Source: Planctomycetota bacterium (lineage in GTDB: Bacteria > Planctomycetota > UBA1135 > GCA-002686595). From it: DNA of 64,000 nucleotides. The DNA is taken from positions 35,507 through 99,506 of the forward strand of contig JANQEJ010000146.1 in NCBI GenBank assembly GCA_028278425.1, written 5' to 3'. Below are positions 47,082-54,402 of the stretch, piece after piece (positions within the stretch are counted from its first letter, which is position 1; each line of letters starts with the position of its first letter). The position numbers and the translations under genes are program-made. The notes beneath the pieces are model-generated. The model searched no databases and was not told where the DNA came from. It saw only the letters and a list, made by a program, of their open reading frames with translations.

Positions 47082-47420
47082 TCAGCCCCCGATCGGGTCG
47101 GTGCCGCCGCCTGCTCCGCCGCCCGTGCCGGCGCCCGGCAGGGCCTCGATTCCCGCGCCGCCCGCGTCGTCGATGACGGTGCCCTTCTCCTGGCGGAGCG
47201 TGAAGATGTGGATCAGGATCGCCGAGACGAGAAAGATCCCCGCGGTGTAGCCGGTGAACGTGTTGATGCCCTTCGCGCCGACGCCGAAGGTCTGCTGACC
47301 GCCCTCGCCGAGCGCGGTGCCGAAGCCGCCGCCGCGGCCCTCCTGCAACAGGATCACCACGATCAGGACGATCGCGGAGAACACGAAGACCAGGTAGAGG
47401 AGCGTGATGAGGAGTTGCAT
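47082..47420 (-). CDS. secG: preprotein translocase subunit SecG
   Basis: A 112-residue SecG. There are two membrane segments, at about 3-25 and 52-72, joined by the conserved cytoplasmic loop LLQEGRGGGFGTALGEGGQQ. The C-terminal 35 residues are a Gly-rich tail. It is a non-essential stimulator of SecYEG export. It lies 12 bp after tpiA, and tpiA-secG adjacency is common in bacteria, supporting the call. Confidence 0.93.
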   Translation of the reverse strand: MQLLITLLYLVFVFSAIVLIVVILLQEGRGGGFGTALGEGGQQTFGVGAKGINTFTGYTAGIFLVSAILIHIFTLRQEKGTVIDDAGGAGIEALPGAGTGGGAGGGTDPIGG

Positions 47421-47432
47421 GACGGAGAGAGG

Positions 47433-48188
47433 CTACCTGCCGAGGTCGACGATGGGGAGGAAGGAATCGGGGCTGAGCGAGGCGCCGCCGACCAGCGCGC
47501 CGTCGACGTCGTCGACGGCCATCAGCTCGGCCACGTTGGCGGGCTTGACGCTGCCGCCGTATTGAATGCGGGTCGCCTCGGCGACCGCCGCGCCGTGGAG
47601 GCCCTCGAGCAGCCCGCGGAGGTACTGGTGGACCTCGCCGGCCTGTTCGGGCGTGGCGTTGTGGCCGGTGCCGATCGCCCAGACCGGCTCGTAGGCGATC
47701 GTGACGCGCCGCATGTCCTCGCGGGCCACGTCGCGCAGCCCCTGCGTGAGGTGGCGGCGCACGACGGCCTCGGTCTCGCCGGCCTCGCGCTCCTGGATCG
47801 TCTCGCCGACGCACAGGATCACGTCGAGCCCCGCGGAGAGCGCGGCGCCGACCTTCGTGGCGACGAGGTCGTCGGTCTCGCCGTAGACGTGGCGGCGCTC
47901 CGAGTGCCCGAGGATGACGAAGGAGGCGCCGACGTCCACCAGCATCGCGCCGGAGACCTCGCCGGTGAAGGCGCCGGAGGGCTCGTCGCACATGTTCTGG
48001 GCGCCGACCGCGACGCGCGAGCCCGCGAGCGCCCGCGCGATCTCGTCGAGGTACACGAAGGGCGGCGCGACGGCCACGTCGACGTCCGTGCGGTCACCGA
48101 CGTGCTCGCGCAACGCCGAGACCAGGTCGAGCGCCGCGCGGCGGTCGAGGTTCATCTTCCAGTTGCCGGCGAGGTACGGCGTCCTCAC
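47433..48188 (-). CDS. tpiA: triosephosphate isomerase
   Basis: A 251-residue glycolytic enzyme interconverting dihydroxyacetone phosphate and glyceraldehyde 3-phosphate. Catalytic residues: the N-terminal lysine in LAGNWKMN, the histidine in ILGHSERRH, and the glutamate in IAYEPVWAIGTG. The phosphate-binding IQYGGSVKPAN is intact. It starts with GTG overlapping the aroF stop by 4 bp. Confidence 0.97.
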   Translation of the reverse strand: MRTPYLAGNWKMNLDRRAALDLVSALREHVGDRTDVDVAVAPPFVYLDEIARALAGSRVAVGAQNMCDEPSGAFTGEVSGAMLVDVGASFVILGHSERRHVYGETDDLVATKVGAALSAGLDVILCVGETIQEREAGETEAVVRRHLTQGLRDVAREDMRRVTIAYEPVWAIGTGHNATPEQAGEVHQYLRGLLEGLHGAAVAEATRIQYGGSVKPANVAELMAVDDVDGALVGGASLSPDSFLPIVDLGR

Positions 48189-49279
48189 GGGATGGTCTCC
48201 ATCTCGCGCTCGGTCTCGGGTTCCCGCTCGGGGGCGACGAAGATCCGCCCATCGAGATCGACGAGCGCGCGCACGTCGCGCACCAGCCGGCGGAACTCGT
48301 CGAGCGGCAGCGCCTGCGCGCCGTCGGAGTGCACCTCGGACGGATCGGGGTGGACCTCGACGATGAGCCCGTCCGCGCCCGCGGCGATCGCGGCGCGCGC
48401 CAGCGGGCGGACGAGGTCCGCGCGGCCGGCCGCGTGCGACGGGTCGACGATCACGGGCAAGTGGGTCGCCTGCTTGAGCCAGGCCACCGTGCCGACGTCG
48501 AGCACGTTGCGCGTCACGTCGTCGAAGCCGCGGATGCCGCGCTCGCAGAGCACGACGTTCGGGTTGCCCGCGGCGAGAACGTACTCCGCCGCCAGGAGGA
48601 ACTCGCGCGCGGTGGCCGCGAAGCCGCGCTTCAGGAGCACGGGCTTCCCGGCGGCGCCGACCTCGCGCAGGAGCGCGAAGTTGGTCATGCTGCGCGAGCC
48701 GACCTGGAACATATCGCAGGTCGCGCCGACGCGCTCGACCTCGCGCGGGTCGAGCACCTCGGTCACGATCGGGATCTCGACCGCCGCGCGCACGCGCGCC
48801 AGGCGCTCGAGGCCTTCGGCGCCGAGGCCCTGGAAGGAGTAGGGCGACGTCCGCGGCTTGAACGCGCCGCCGCGGAGCAGCGTCCCGCCGGCGCGGCGCA
48901 CCGCCTGGGCGACCTCGGTCAGCCGTCCCTCGTCCTCGACCGCGCAGGGCCCGCCGATCAGCGAGACGCAGCCGCCGCCGAAGACCGCGGGAAAGGCCGT
49001 GGCGGAGTCGCCGACGCGCACGACGGTGTCCGGACGATCCGGCGAGCGCTCCGCCAGCTCGCGCGCTTCCGCGGCGTCGAGCACCTGCGCGACGCACGCC
49101 ATGTCCTCGAAGCGCGAGCGGTCCGGCGGCGCGCCGGGTCCCGCCGCCTCGGGGCGGCGGGCTTCGAGCAACTGCCTGCCGCCGTCCAGGAAGCGGGTTT
49201 CGTAGCCCAGCTCGCGCGCCAGCTTGAGGACGGCCTCGAGGTCGGCGCGGGTGGCGTTCTTGCGCAGGCGGAGCAGCAT
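48185..49279 (-). CDS. aroF: 3-deoxy-7-phosphoheptulonate synthase (DAHP synthase, type I beta)
   Basis: A 364-residue enzyme condensing phosphoenolpyruvate and erythrose 4-phosphate at the start of aromatic amino-acid synthesis. Residues 1-45 are a ferredoxin-like regulatory domain (MLLRLRKNATRADLEAVLKL), as in Thermotoga-type enzymes, which are usually feedback-inhibited. The barrel has IGGPCAVEDEGRL, GAFKPRTSPYSFQGLG, QVGSRSMTNFALL, CERGIRGF and VDPSHAAGRADLV. The frame continues upstream, but ATG 49279 gives the family start. It heads the fifteen-gene minus-strand cluster and is divergent from the HD gene (110 bp gap). Confidence 0.94.
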   Translation of the reverse strand: MLLRLRKNATRADLEAVLKLARELGYETRFLDGGRQLLEARRPEAAGPGAPPDRSRFEDMACVAQVLDAAEARELAERSPDRPDTVVRVGDSATAFPAVFGGGCVSLIGGPCAVEDEGRLTEVAQAVRRAGGTLLRGGAFKPRTSPYSFQGLGAEGLERLARVRAAVEIPIVTEVLDPREVERVGATCDMFQVGSRSMTNFALLREVGAAGKPVLLKRGFAATAREFLLAAEYVLAAGNPNVVLCERGIRGFDDVTRNVLDVGTVAWLKQATHLPVIVDPSHAAGRADLVRPLARAAIAAGADGLIVEVHPDPSEVHSDGAQALPLDEFRRLVRDVRALVDLDGRIFVAPEREPETEREMETIP

Positions 49280-49389
49280 CGCGGTGGGGTTCGCGGAACC
49301 GGTCGGCAAGGGTTCGCCCCCCGGTCTCGAACGGAGCAGTATAGGGACGCCCGGGAGACGGCTCAACGCCTCGGAGCGTAACCACGACG

Positions 49390-49938
49390 ATGCGCCAACT
49401 CGAAGCTCTGCTCGACCTTCTCGCCCTCGACCGGCTCCCGCGGACCGGGTGGCTGCTCGCCGGCGTTCCGCACGCCGAGTCGGTCGCCGCGCACTCGCTC
49501 GGCGCGGCCCTGGTCGCGCTGGCACTCGGGCCCGCGGTCGAGCCGCCGTTGAACTTCGACCGCGCCGCGGCGCTTTGCGCGGTCCACGACGCGCCCGAGG
49601 CGTGGCTCTCCGACCTGCCGAAGCGCGGGGCCGCGCTTCTTTCAAACGGGGTGAAGGAAGACGCGCAAGCCCGCATCGCGGACGAGCTCGTCGGCGCGCT
49701 CTCCCCCGCCGCCCGCGAGCGGTTCGCGGAGTACCAGGCGGGCGAAACGGCCGAGGCCCGCTTCGCGCGCGTGTGCGACAAGCTGCACCTCGGGCTTCGG
49801 CTCCTGGGTTACGCCCGGGCCGGCAGCCGCGGGCTCGACGACTTCGGGGAAGGTCTGCGCGCGCTCGACTGCTCCGGCTTCGCGCCGTGCGCCGAGTTGC
49901 GCGACGCGATCCTCGCGGAGCTGGAGGCGCTACCCTAG
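49390..49938 (+). CDS. HD-domain hydrolase (YfbR/HDDC2-like nucleotidase)
   Basis: A 182-residue HD-superfamily phosphohydrolase. The metal ligands are recognisable: H in ESVAAHSLGAALVAL near residue 35, and HD in CAVHDAPEAWLSDLP near residue 65, with a C-terminal aspartate in RVCDKLHLGLRLLG. The R-T-G-W-L start is typical of the HDDC2/YfbR 5'-deoxynucleotidase group, which dephosphorylates dNMPs. The exact substrate is uncertain. It is followed 9 bp later by the regulatory-domain protein. Confidence 0.8.
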   Translation: MRQLEALLDLLALDRLPRTGWLLAGVPHAESVAAHSLGAALVALALGPAVEPPLNFDRAAALCAVHDAPEAWLSDLPKRGAALLSNGVKEDAQARIADELVGALSPAARERFAEYQAGETAEARFARVCDKLHLGLRLLGYARAGSRGLDDFGEGLRALDCSGFAPCAELRDAILAELEALP

Positions 49939-49947
49939 GCGGGCTCG

Positions 49948-50970
49948 ATGCGACGCCTCCACGTCATCTTCGCGGTCGTCGTCCTGACCGCCTTTCTCTC
50001 CGCCTACGTCGCGGAGCGCTCGCGCTCCCGCGAGCTGCCCGTGCGCGACTTCGAGACGCCGCGCCGGGTGACGCTCGCCGCGTTGCAGGCGACGCGCGGC
50101 GAGCACACGCTCGAGGGAAGCGTCGTCGACCACCGGGGCCGCCCCGTGGCCGGCGTCACCGTGCACCTGCGCGTGCTCGAGTCCGAAGAAGCCGTGCTCG
50201 AGCCGATGTTCTTCGACCACTCGAGCGACGACGGGATGTTCGAGATCCGCCACCTGCCGGCGGGAAGATTCGAGGTCGTCCTGCTCTCGACCGGCGTGCC
50301 GAACCGGAGGTTCGAGCTCACCGTTCCCGCGAAAGAGCAGCGCTTCGTTCTCGGCGAGCCCTGGGGCGAGCTGCCCGCGCTCCCGGAGATCGAGCGCGAC
50401 ACCTTCGTCGGGCGGTTGAGCTTTCCCGACGAGCTCCTCCTGGGCGACCGCCCGCTCGAGGGCTACGAGGTGCTCCTCCTCCCCCGCGATCCCGAGAGCA
50501 CCTGGGGCGCCGTCTTCGCGCGCCGCGTCCTGACCGACGCCGAGGGTCGCTTCGTCGTCGACGACCTGCCGGTGTCGGGCTACGACCTGCACGTCCTGCC
50601 GCCGTGGGCCGTCGGGGGCTCGTGGCCGTACCTCTGCACGATCCCGTACGACCACCGCGTCGCCGGGGATCGCGATCCGAAGGAGGTCGAGCTCGCGGTC
50701 GGCGCGCTGCGCGGCCGCTTGGTGGACCGCGACGGCAACGACGTCGAGGGCGCACTGCTACAGGTCCACGCCAAGGACAGGGAGCGCGATCTCTGGCCGG
50801 CGGTCGCGACGGACGAGTTCGGCCGCTTCCAGGTGCACGACCTGCCGCCCGGCGTCTACGTCGTGCGCGTCTTCGCCGGCGCCGAGCGCCGCGAGCGGAA
50901 GGTGGAGGTGACCGACGGCGAGGACCAAGAGGTGTCGTTCGGACCCCTCGACCCCCGCCGGGAGGACTAG
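49948..50970 (+). CDS. membrane-anchored carboxypeptidase-regulatory-like domain protein
   Basis: A 340-residue protein with one N-terminal membrane segment (LHVIFAVVVLTAFLSAYVA) serving as anchor or signal. Three beta-sandwich modules follow: LEGSVVDHRGRPVAGVTVHL near residue 55, a divergent middle one (VLTDAEGRFVVDDLPVSGYD), and LRGRLVDRDGNDVEGALLQV near residue 252. Each has the G-x-V-x-D-x-x-G-x-P-V-x-G-x-x-V pattern of CarboxypepD_reg/transthyretin-like domains. Such domains are structural or adhesive in exported planctomycete proteins. No catalytic part is present. Confidence 0.75.
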   Translation: MRRLHVIFAVVVLTAFLSAYVAERSRSRELPVRDFETPRRVTLAALQATRGEHTLEGSVVDHRGRPVAGVTVHLRVLESEEAVLEPMFFDHSSDDGMFEIRHLPAGRFEVVLLSTGVPNRRFELTVPAKEQRFVLGEPWGELPALPEIERDTFVGRLSFPDELLLGDRPLEGYEVLLLPRDPESTWGAVFARRVLTDAEGRFVVDDLPVSGYDLHVLPPWAVGGSWPYLCTIPYDHRVAGDRDPKEVELAVGALRGRLVDRDGNDVEGALLQVHAKDRERDLWPAVATDEFGRFQVHDLPPGVYVVRVFAGAERRERKVEVTDGEDQEVSFGPLDPRRED

Positions 50971-51017
50971 CAGCCCTCGCCAGAGGCTATCCTGAGGGGT
51001 CCCGAGCCCCGCCGGAG

Positions 51018-52169
51018 ATGCAGCCGATCTACCTGGACAACGCCGCGACCACGCGCCTCGCGCCCGAGGTGCGCGCAGAGATGGAGCCCTGGCTCGACGC
51101 CGAGTTCGGCAACCCCTCGTCGCGCCATCCGCTCGGCGTCCGTGCCGCGGAAGCGCTCGACCGCGCGCGCGAGCGGGTCGGGCGGGCGCTGGGCGCGCGG
51201 CCGGCCGGCGTGATCTTCACCGCCGGCGGGACCGAGGCGAACAACCTGGCGGTCCTGGGCTTCGCCCGCGGCCGGCGACGGCACGGGCGGCACGTCGTCG
51301 TCGGCCCGACGGAGCACCCCTCGGTGCTGGAGCCGGCTCTCGCGCTCCGCGAGGAGGGGTTCGAGGTCGAGCGGGCGCGCTTGGACGAGACGGGTCGCCT
51401 GGACCTGGACGACCTCGAGCGGCGCCTGCGGCCCGACACCGTCGTCGTCGCGCAGATGCTCGTGAACAACGAGATCGGCACCCTCTATCCCGTCGCCGCG
51501 GTCGCGCGGATCGTCCGGCGGGCGGCGCCGAACGCGGTCTTGCACGTCGACGCGGTCCAGGGCGCCGGCAAGGAGGTCATCTCGCTCGCGGAGCTCGGCG
51601 CCGATTCGGTCGCCGTCAGCGCGCACAAGATCCACGGCCCCAAGGGAACGGGCGCGCTCGCGGTCCGCGACGGGCTCGCCCCGCCGAAGCCCGTGATCTT
51701 CGGCGGCGGGCAGGAGCGCGGCGTGCGCTCGGGAACGGAGAACGTCGCGGGGATCGTCGGCCTCGGCGTGGCCCTCGAGCTCGCCGACGCGCGGGTCGAC
51801 GCGACCGTCGCGAGCATGAGCGCCGCGCACGCCGAGCTGGCGCGGGCCGTCGAGTCGCTCCCCGGAGCGCGGTTGCTCACCCCAGGCGACACCGTCCCCG
51901 CGATCTGTGCGGTGCTGCTTCCCGGGCCGCCCGCGGAGGTCTACCTCCACCACCTCGAGACGCGCGGTGTGATGACGAGCGTCGGCAGCGCGTGCCACGC
52001 GAAGGACCTCGCGGTCAGCCCCGCCCTGGCGGCGATCGGGCTCGGCGAGCGCGAGGCACGCCAGGTCCTGCGGTTCTCGTTTTCCCGCGACACGACCGTC
52101 GAGGAGGCGCGCGCCGCCGGCGAAGCGCTGCACGAGGTGGCGCGCGCGCTGGAGGCGCGGGCCGGATGA
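51018..52169 (+). CDS. cysteine desulfurase (NifS/IscS-like class)
   Basis: A 383-residue PLP enzyme that releases sulfur from cysteine as a persulfide. The start IYLDNAATTRLAPEVRAEM, GGTEANNLAVLGFARG, the PLP lysine in SAHKIHGPKGTGAL near residue 204, and the sulfur-carrying cysteine in VGSACHAKDLAVSPAL near 324 are all present. The GATE-type loop before the cysteine is the type seen in dedicated partners. It overlaps thiI by 4 bp, suggesting it feeds sulfur to ThiI, as the NifZ-ThiI pair does in Bacillus subtilis. Confidence 0.92.
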   Translation: MQPIYLDNAATTRLAPEVRAEMEPWLDAEFGNPSSRHPLGVRAAEALDRARERVGRALGARPAGVIFTAGGTEANNLAVLGFARGRRRHGRHVVVGPTEHPSVLEPALALREEGFEVERARLDETGRLDLDDLERRLRPDTVVVAQMLVNNEIGTLYPVAAVARIVRRAAPNAVLHVDAVQGAGKEVISLAELGADSVAVSAHKIHGPKGTGALAVRDGLAPPKPVIFGGGQERGVRSGTENVAGIVGLGVALELADARVDATVASMSAAHAELARAVESLPGARLLTPGDTVPAICAVLLPGPPAEVYLHHLETRGVMTSVGSACHAKDLAVSPALAAIGLGEREARQVLRFSFSRDTTVEEARAAGEALHEVARALEARAG

Positions 52170-53371
52170 CCGTCTCGTCCGGCGTGGAAGCGGACCTGAT
52201 CGTCGCGCGCTACGGGGAGATCTGGCTCAAGGGCAAGAACCGCCACGAGTTCGAGCGCAAGCTCCTCGACAACGTGCGAGCGGCGCTACGGCCGTTCTCC
52301 GGGGTGGAGGTGCGCCGCGACTACGGACAGCTCGTCGTGCACGCGAGCCGCCGCCCCGCCGCAGTCGCGCAGCGCCTCGAAGACGTCTTCGGCATCGCCT
52401 CGCTTTCGCCGGCGCGCGGCGTCGAGCCGCGCGCGGAGGCCATCGCGAGCGCCGCCGCGCAGGCGCTCGACGAGGCGCTCGCGAACCGGCCCGACGACGG
52501 CCCGATCCCGTTCCGCGTGGAGGTGCGCCGCTCCGACAAGACGTTCCCGATGACGTCGATGGAGCTGGAGATATTCGTCGCCGAGCGCGTGATGCCGCCG
52601 CACGCGAGCCGGCTGAAGGTCGACCTCACCCGACCGGAGCTCACGCTCGGCGTCAACGTGCGCCTCGACCGCGCCTACGTCTTCGCCGAGCGGCGCCCCG
52701 GAGCGGGCGGCCTGCCCGTCGGCACGATCGGACGCGCGGTGTGCCTGCTCTCCGGCGGCATCGACTCGCCTGTGGCGGCGTGGATGGCGATGAAGCGCGG
52801 CTGCTCGGTCGCGTTCCTCTCCTTCCACTCCTACCCGTACATCGGCGAGTCGTCGAAGCGCAAGCTCACGAACCTGGTGCGCGCGCTGGCGCGCTACCAG
52901 CCGCGGAACCGCCTCTACTTCGCGCCCTTCACCGCGGTCCAGGAGGCGATCCGGGACACCGCGCCGGAGCCCTACCGCACCGTGCTCTACCGCCGCATGA
53001 TGCAACGCATCGCGACGCGCGTCGCGCGCCGGGAAAAGGCCGGCGTGCTGGTGACCGGCGAAAGCCTCGGACAGGTCGCGAGCCAGACGATGGAGAACCT
53101 GACCTGCATCGGCGCGGCGTCGGGTCTTCCGGTCCTGCGCCCGCTCATCTGCTTCGACAAGACGGAGACGATCGAGCGCGCGCGGGCCATCGGCACCTAC
53201 GACGTTTCGATCCAGCCGGAACCCGACTGCTGCACCGTCTTCCAGCCCGCGCGGCCGGTGATCCGCGGCAGCCTGGAACGTTGCGAGGAAGCGGAGGCGC
53301 GACTCGACGTCGAGGCCCTGGTCGAAGACGCGGTGGCGGGACTCGAAGTCGTCGACGTGGAGGCGGGTTAG
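52166..53371 (+). CDS. thiI: tRNA 4-thiouridine synthase ThiI (no rhodanese domain)
   Basis: A 401-residue ThiI, which makes 4-thiouridine at position 8 of tRNAs. The N-terminal ferredoxin-like and THUMP domains start with ADLIVARYGEIWLKGKNR. The PP-loop adenylation motif LLSGGIDSPVAAWMAMKRG is near residue 196; GESLGQVASQTMENL is the conserved downstream segment. Proteobacterial ThiI carries a C-terminal rhodanese domain; here the protein ends shortly after the EPDCCTVFQPARPV segment, so that domain is absent. The upstream desulfurase gene overlaps it by 4 bp. The 3' end overlaps the convergent gene by 4 bp. Confidence 0.93.
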   Translation: MTVSSGVEADLIVARYGEIWLKGKNRHEFERKLLDNVRAALRPFSGVEVRRDYGQLVVHASRRPAAVAQRLEDVFGIASLSPARGVEPRAEAIASAAAQALDEALANRPDDGPIPFRVEVRRSDKTFPMTSMELEIFVAERVMPPHASRLKVDLTRPELTLGVNVRLDRAYVFAERRPGAGGLPVGTIGRAVCLLSGGIDSPVAAWMAMKRGCSVAFLSFHSYPYIGESSKRKLTNLVRALARYQPRNRLYFAPFTAVQEAIRDTAPEPYRTVLYRRMMQRIATRVARREKAGVLVTGESLGQVASQTMENLTCIGAASGLPVLRPLICFDKTETIERARAIGTYDVSIQPEPDCCTVFQPARPVIRGSLERCEEAEARLDVEALVEDAVAGLEVVDVEAG

Positions 53372-54348
53372 AGGCAAAGCTCCACGAACTCGACGAGCTC
53401 CTGCGGCCGGAAGGGCTTGCGCAGGACGCGCACGGTGTCGGGCACGGCGACGCTGTCGTCGGCGAGGACCGCGAGCGGGACCCGCAGGCTCAGGAGCGTC
53501 TCCAGCGAGCCGGGAAGCCCCGCCTCGGCGTCGTGGTCGAAGAGCACGAGGTCGGAGGCGCCCTGGGCGAGCCGCTCCTTCGCCTCGCCCACGGTGGCGA
53601 CGACGTCCACGCGATAGCCCGACTCGCCGAGCACGGAGCCCACGAGCTCGGCGAGGAGCGACTCCGGCTCGAGGAGCAGCAGACGCCGCGGATCGTCGCC
53701 CCGGACCTGGACCGGTTCCGGCTCGTCGACGCCCGCGTGGCTCGGGAGAGCCAGCCGGTAGATCGTCGCGCGCGTTCCGAGCCGCCGGCGCACGAAGGGC
53801 GGGTCGACCGCGTCGAAGGGGAGGTCGAGCACGCCGGCGAAGACGAGCGCGAGCACCGCGCGGCCGCCGCCGGCGCTCACCGCGATGCGCGCCCGCAGCG
53901 GGTCGGCCCGCCCGCCCTTCGGGCCGGAGGCGATTGCGACTCCGGCGCCGAGGGTGACCAGGGCCTGGTGGAGCCGGCCGGCGTCGCTCTCGACCACGGG
54001 CGCCACCCCGCGGGCGGCGAGGCGCAGGTCGACGCCGTGCTCGGAGGCGATGGGCTCGATCAACGCCGCCGCTCGCCGCGCGACGCCCGCGAGATCGACG
54101 GTGGTCTCGCGCGGCGGCAGGTCCTTCGCGTAGGTCGAGAGCGCGACGACCAGATCGCTCACGTTGCGGGTTTCGCGGCGCGTGGCATCCACCTGGTGCG
54201 CGAACGAGCCCGCGCCGCCGGGCCGGTCGCGCGCCCAGACGTCGCAATGACCGGAGATGACGGCGAGCTGGTTGTTCAGCTTGTGGACGAGCGGCGGAAT
54301 CAACGCCGCCAGGAGCGCGTGCCGCGCGTTCCGGTAGGCTTCGGTCAT
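53368..54348 (-). CDS. degenerate histidine-kinase-like protein with C-terminal receiver domain
   Basis: A 326-residue signalling protein without membrane segments. The DHp-type helix carries the phospho-accepting region as VHKLNNQLAVISGH (H22). In the ATP-binding region the N-box is replaced by LHQALVTLGAGVAIASG with no conserved asparagine, and no clear G-box follows, so kinase activity looks lost. The C-terminal ~110 residues are receiver-like: the phospho-accepting aspartate in LVLFDHDAE and the lysine in RVLRKPFRPQELVE are kept. The first acidic pair is weakened (LLLLEPE), and the Thr/Ser position reads VLADDS. It may be a phosphotransfer hub. It is convergent with thiI and divergent from the GT-C gene. 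Confidence 0.65.
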   Translation of the reverse strand: MTEAYRNARHALLAALIPPLVHKLNNQLAVISGHCDVWARDRPGGAGSFAHQVDATRRETRNVSDLVVALSTYAKDLPPRETTVDLAGVARRAAALIEPIASEHGVDLRLAARGVAPVVESDAGRLHQALVTLGAGVAIASGPKGGRADPLRARIAVSAGGGRAVLALVFAGVLDLPFDAVDPPFVRRRLGTRATIYRLALPSHAGVDEPEPVQVRGDDPRRLLLLEPESLLAELVGSVLGESGYRVDVVATVGEAKERLAQGASDLVLFDHDAEAGLPGSLETLLSLRVPLAVLADDSVAVPDTVRVLRKPFRPQELVEFVELCL

Positions 54349-54402
54349 CGCAAAGTGGAATATAAGCTGCGGCGGGGATAGTTCCTCGTTCCGGCATCCC
54401 GC

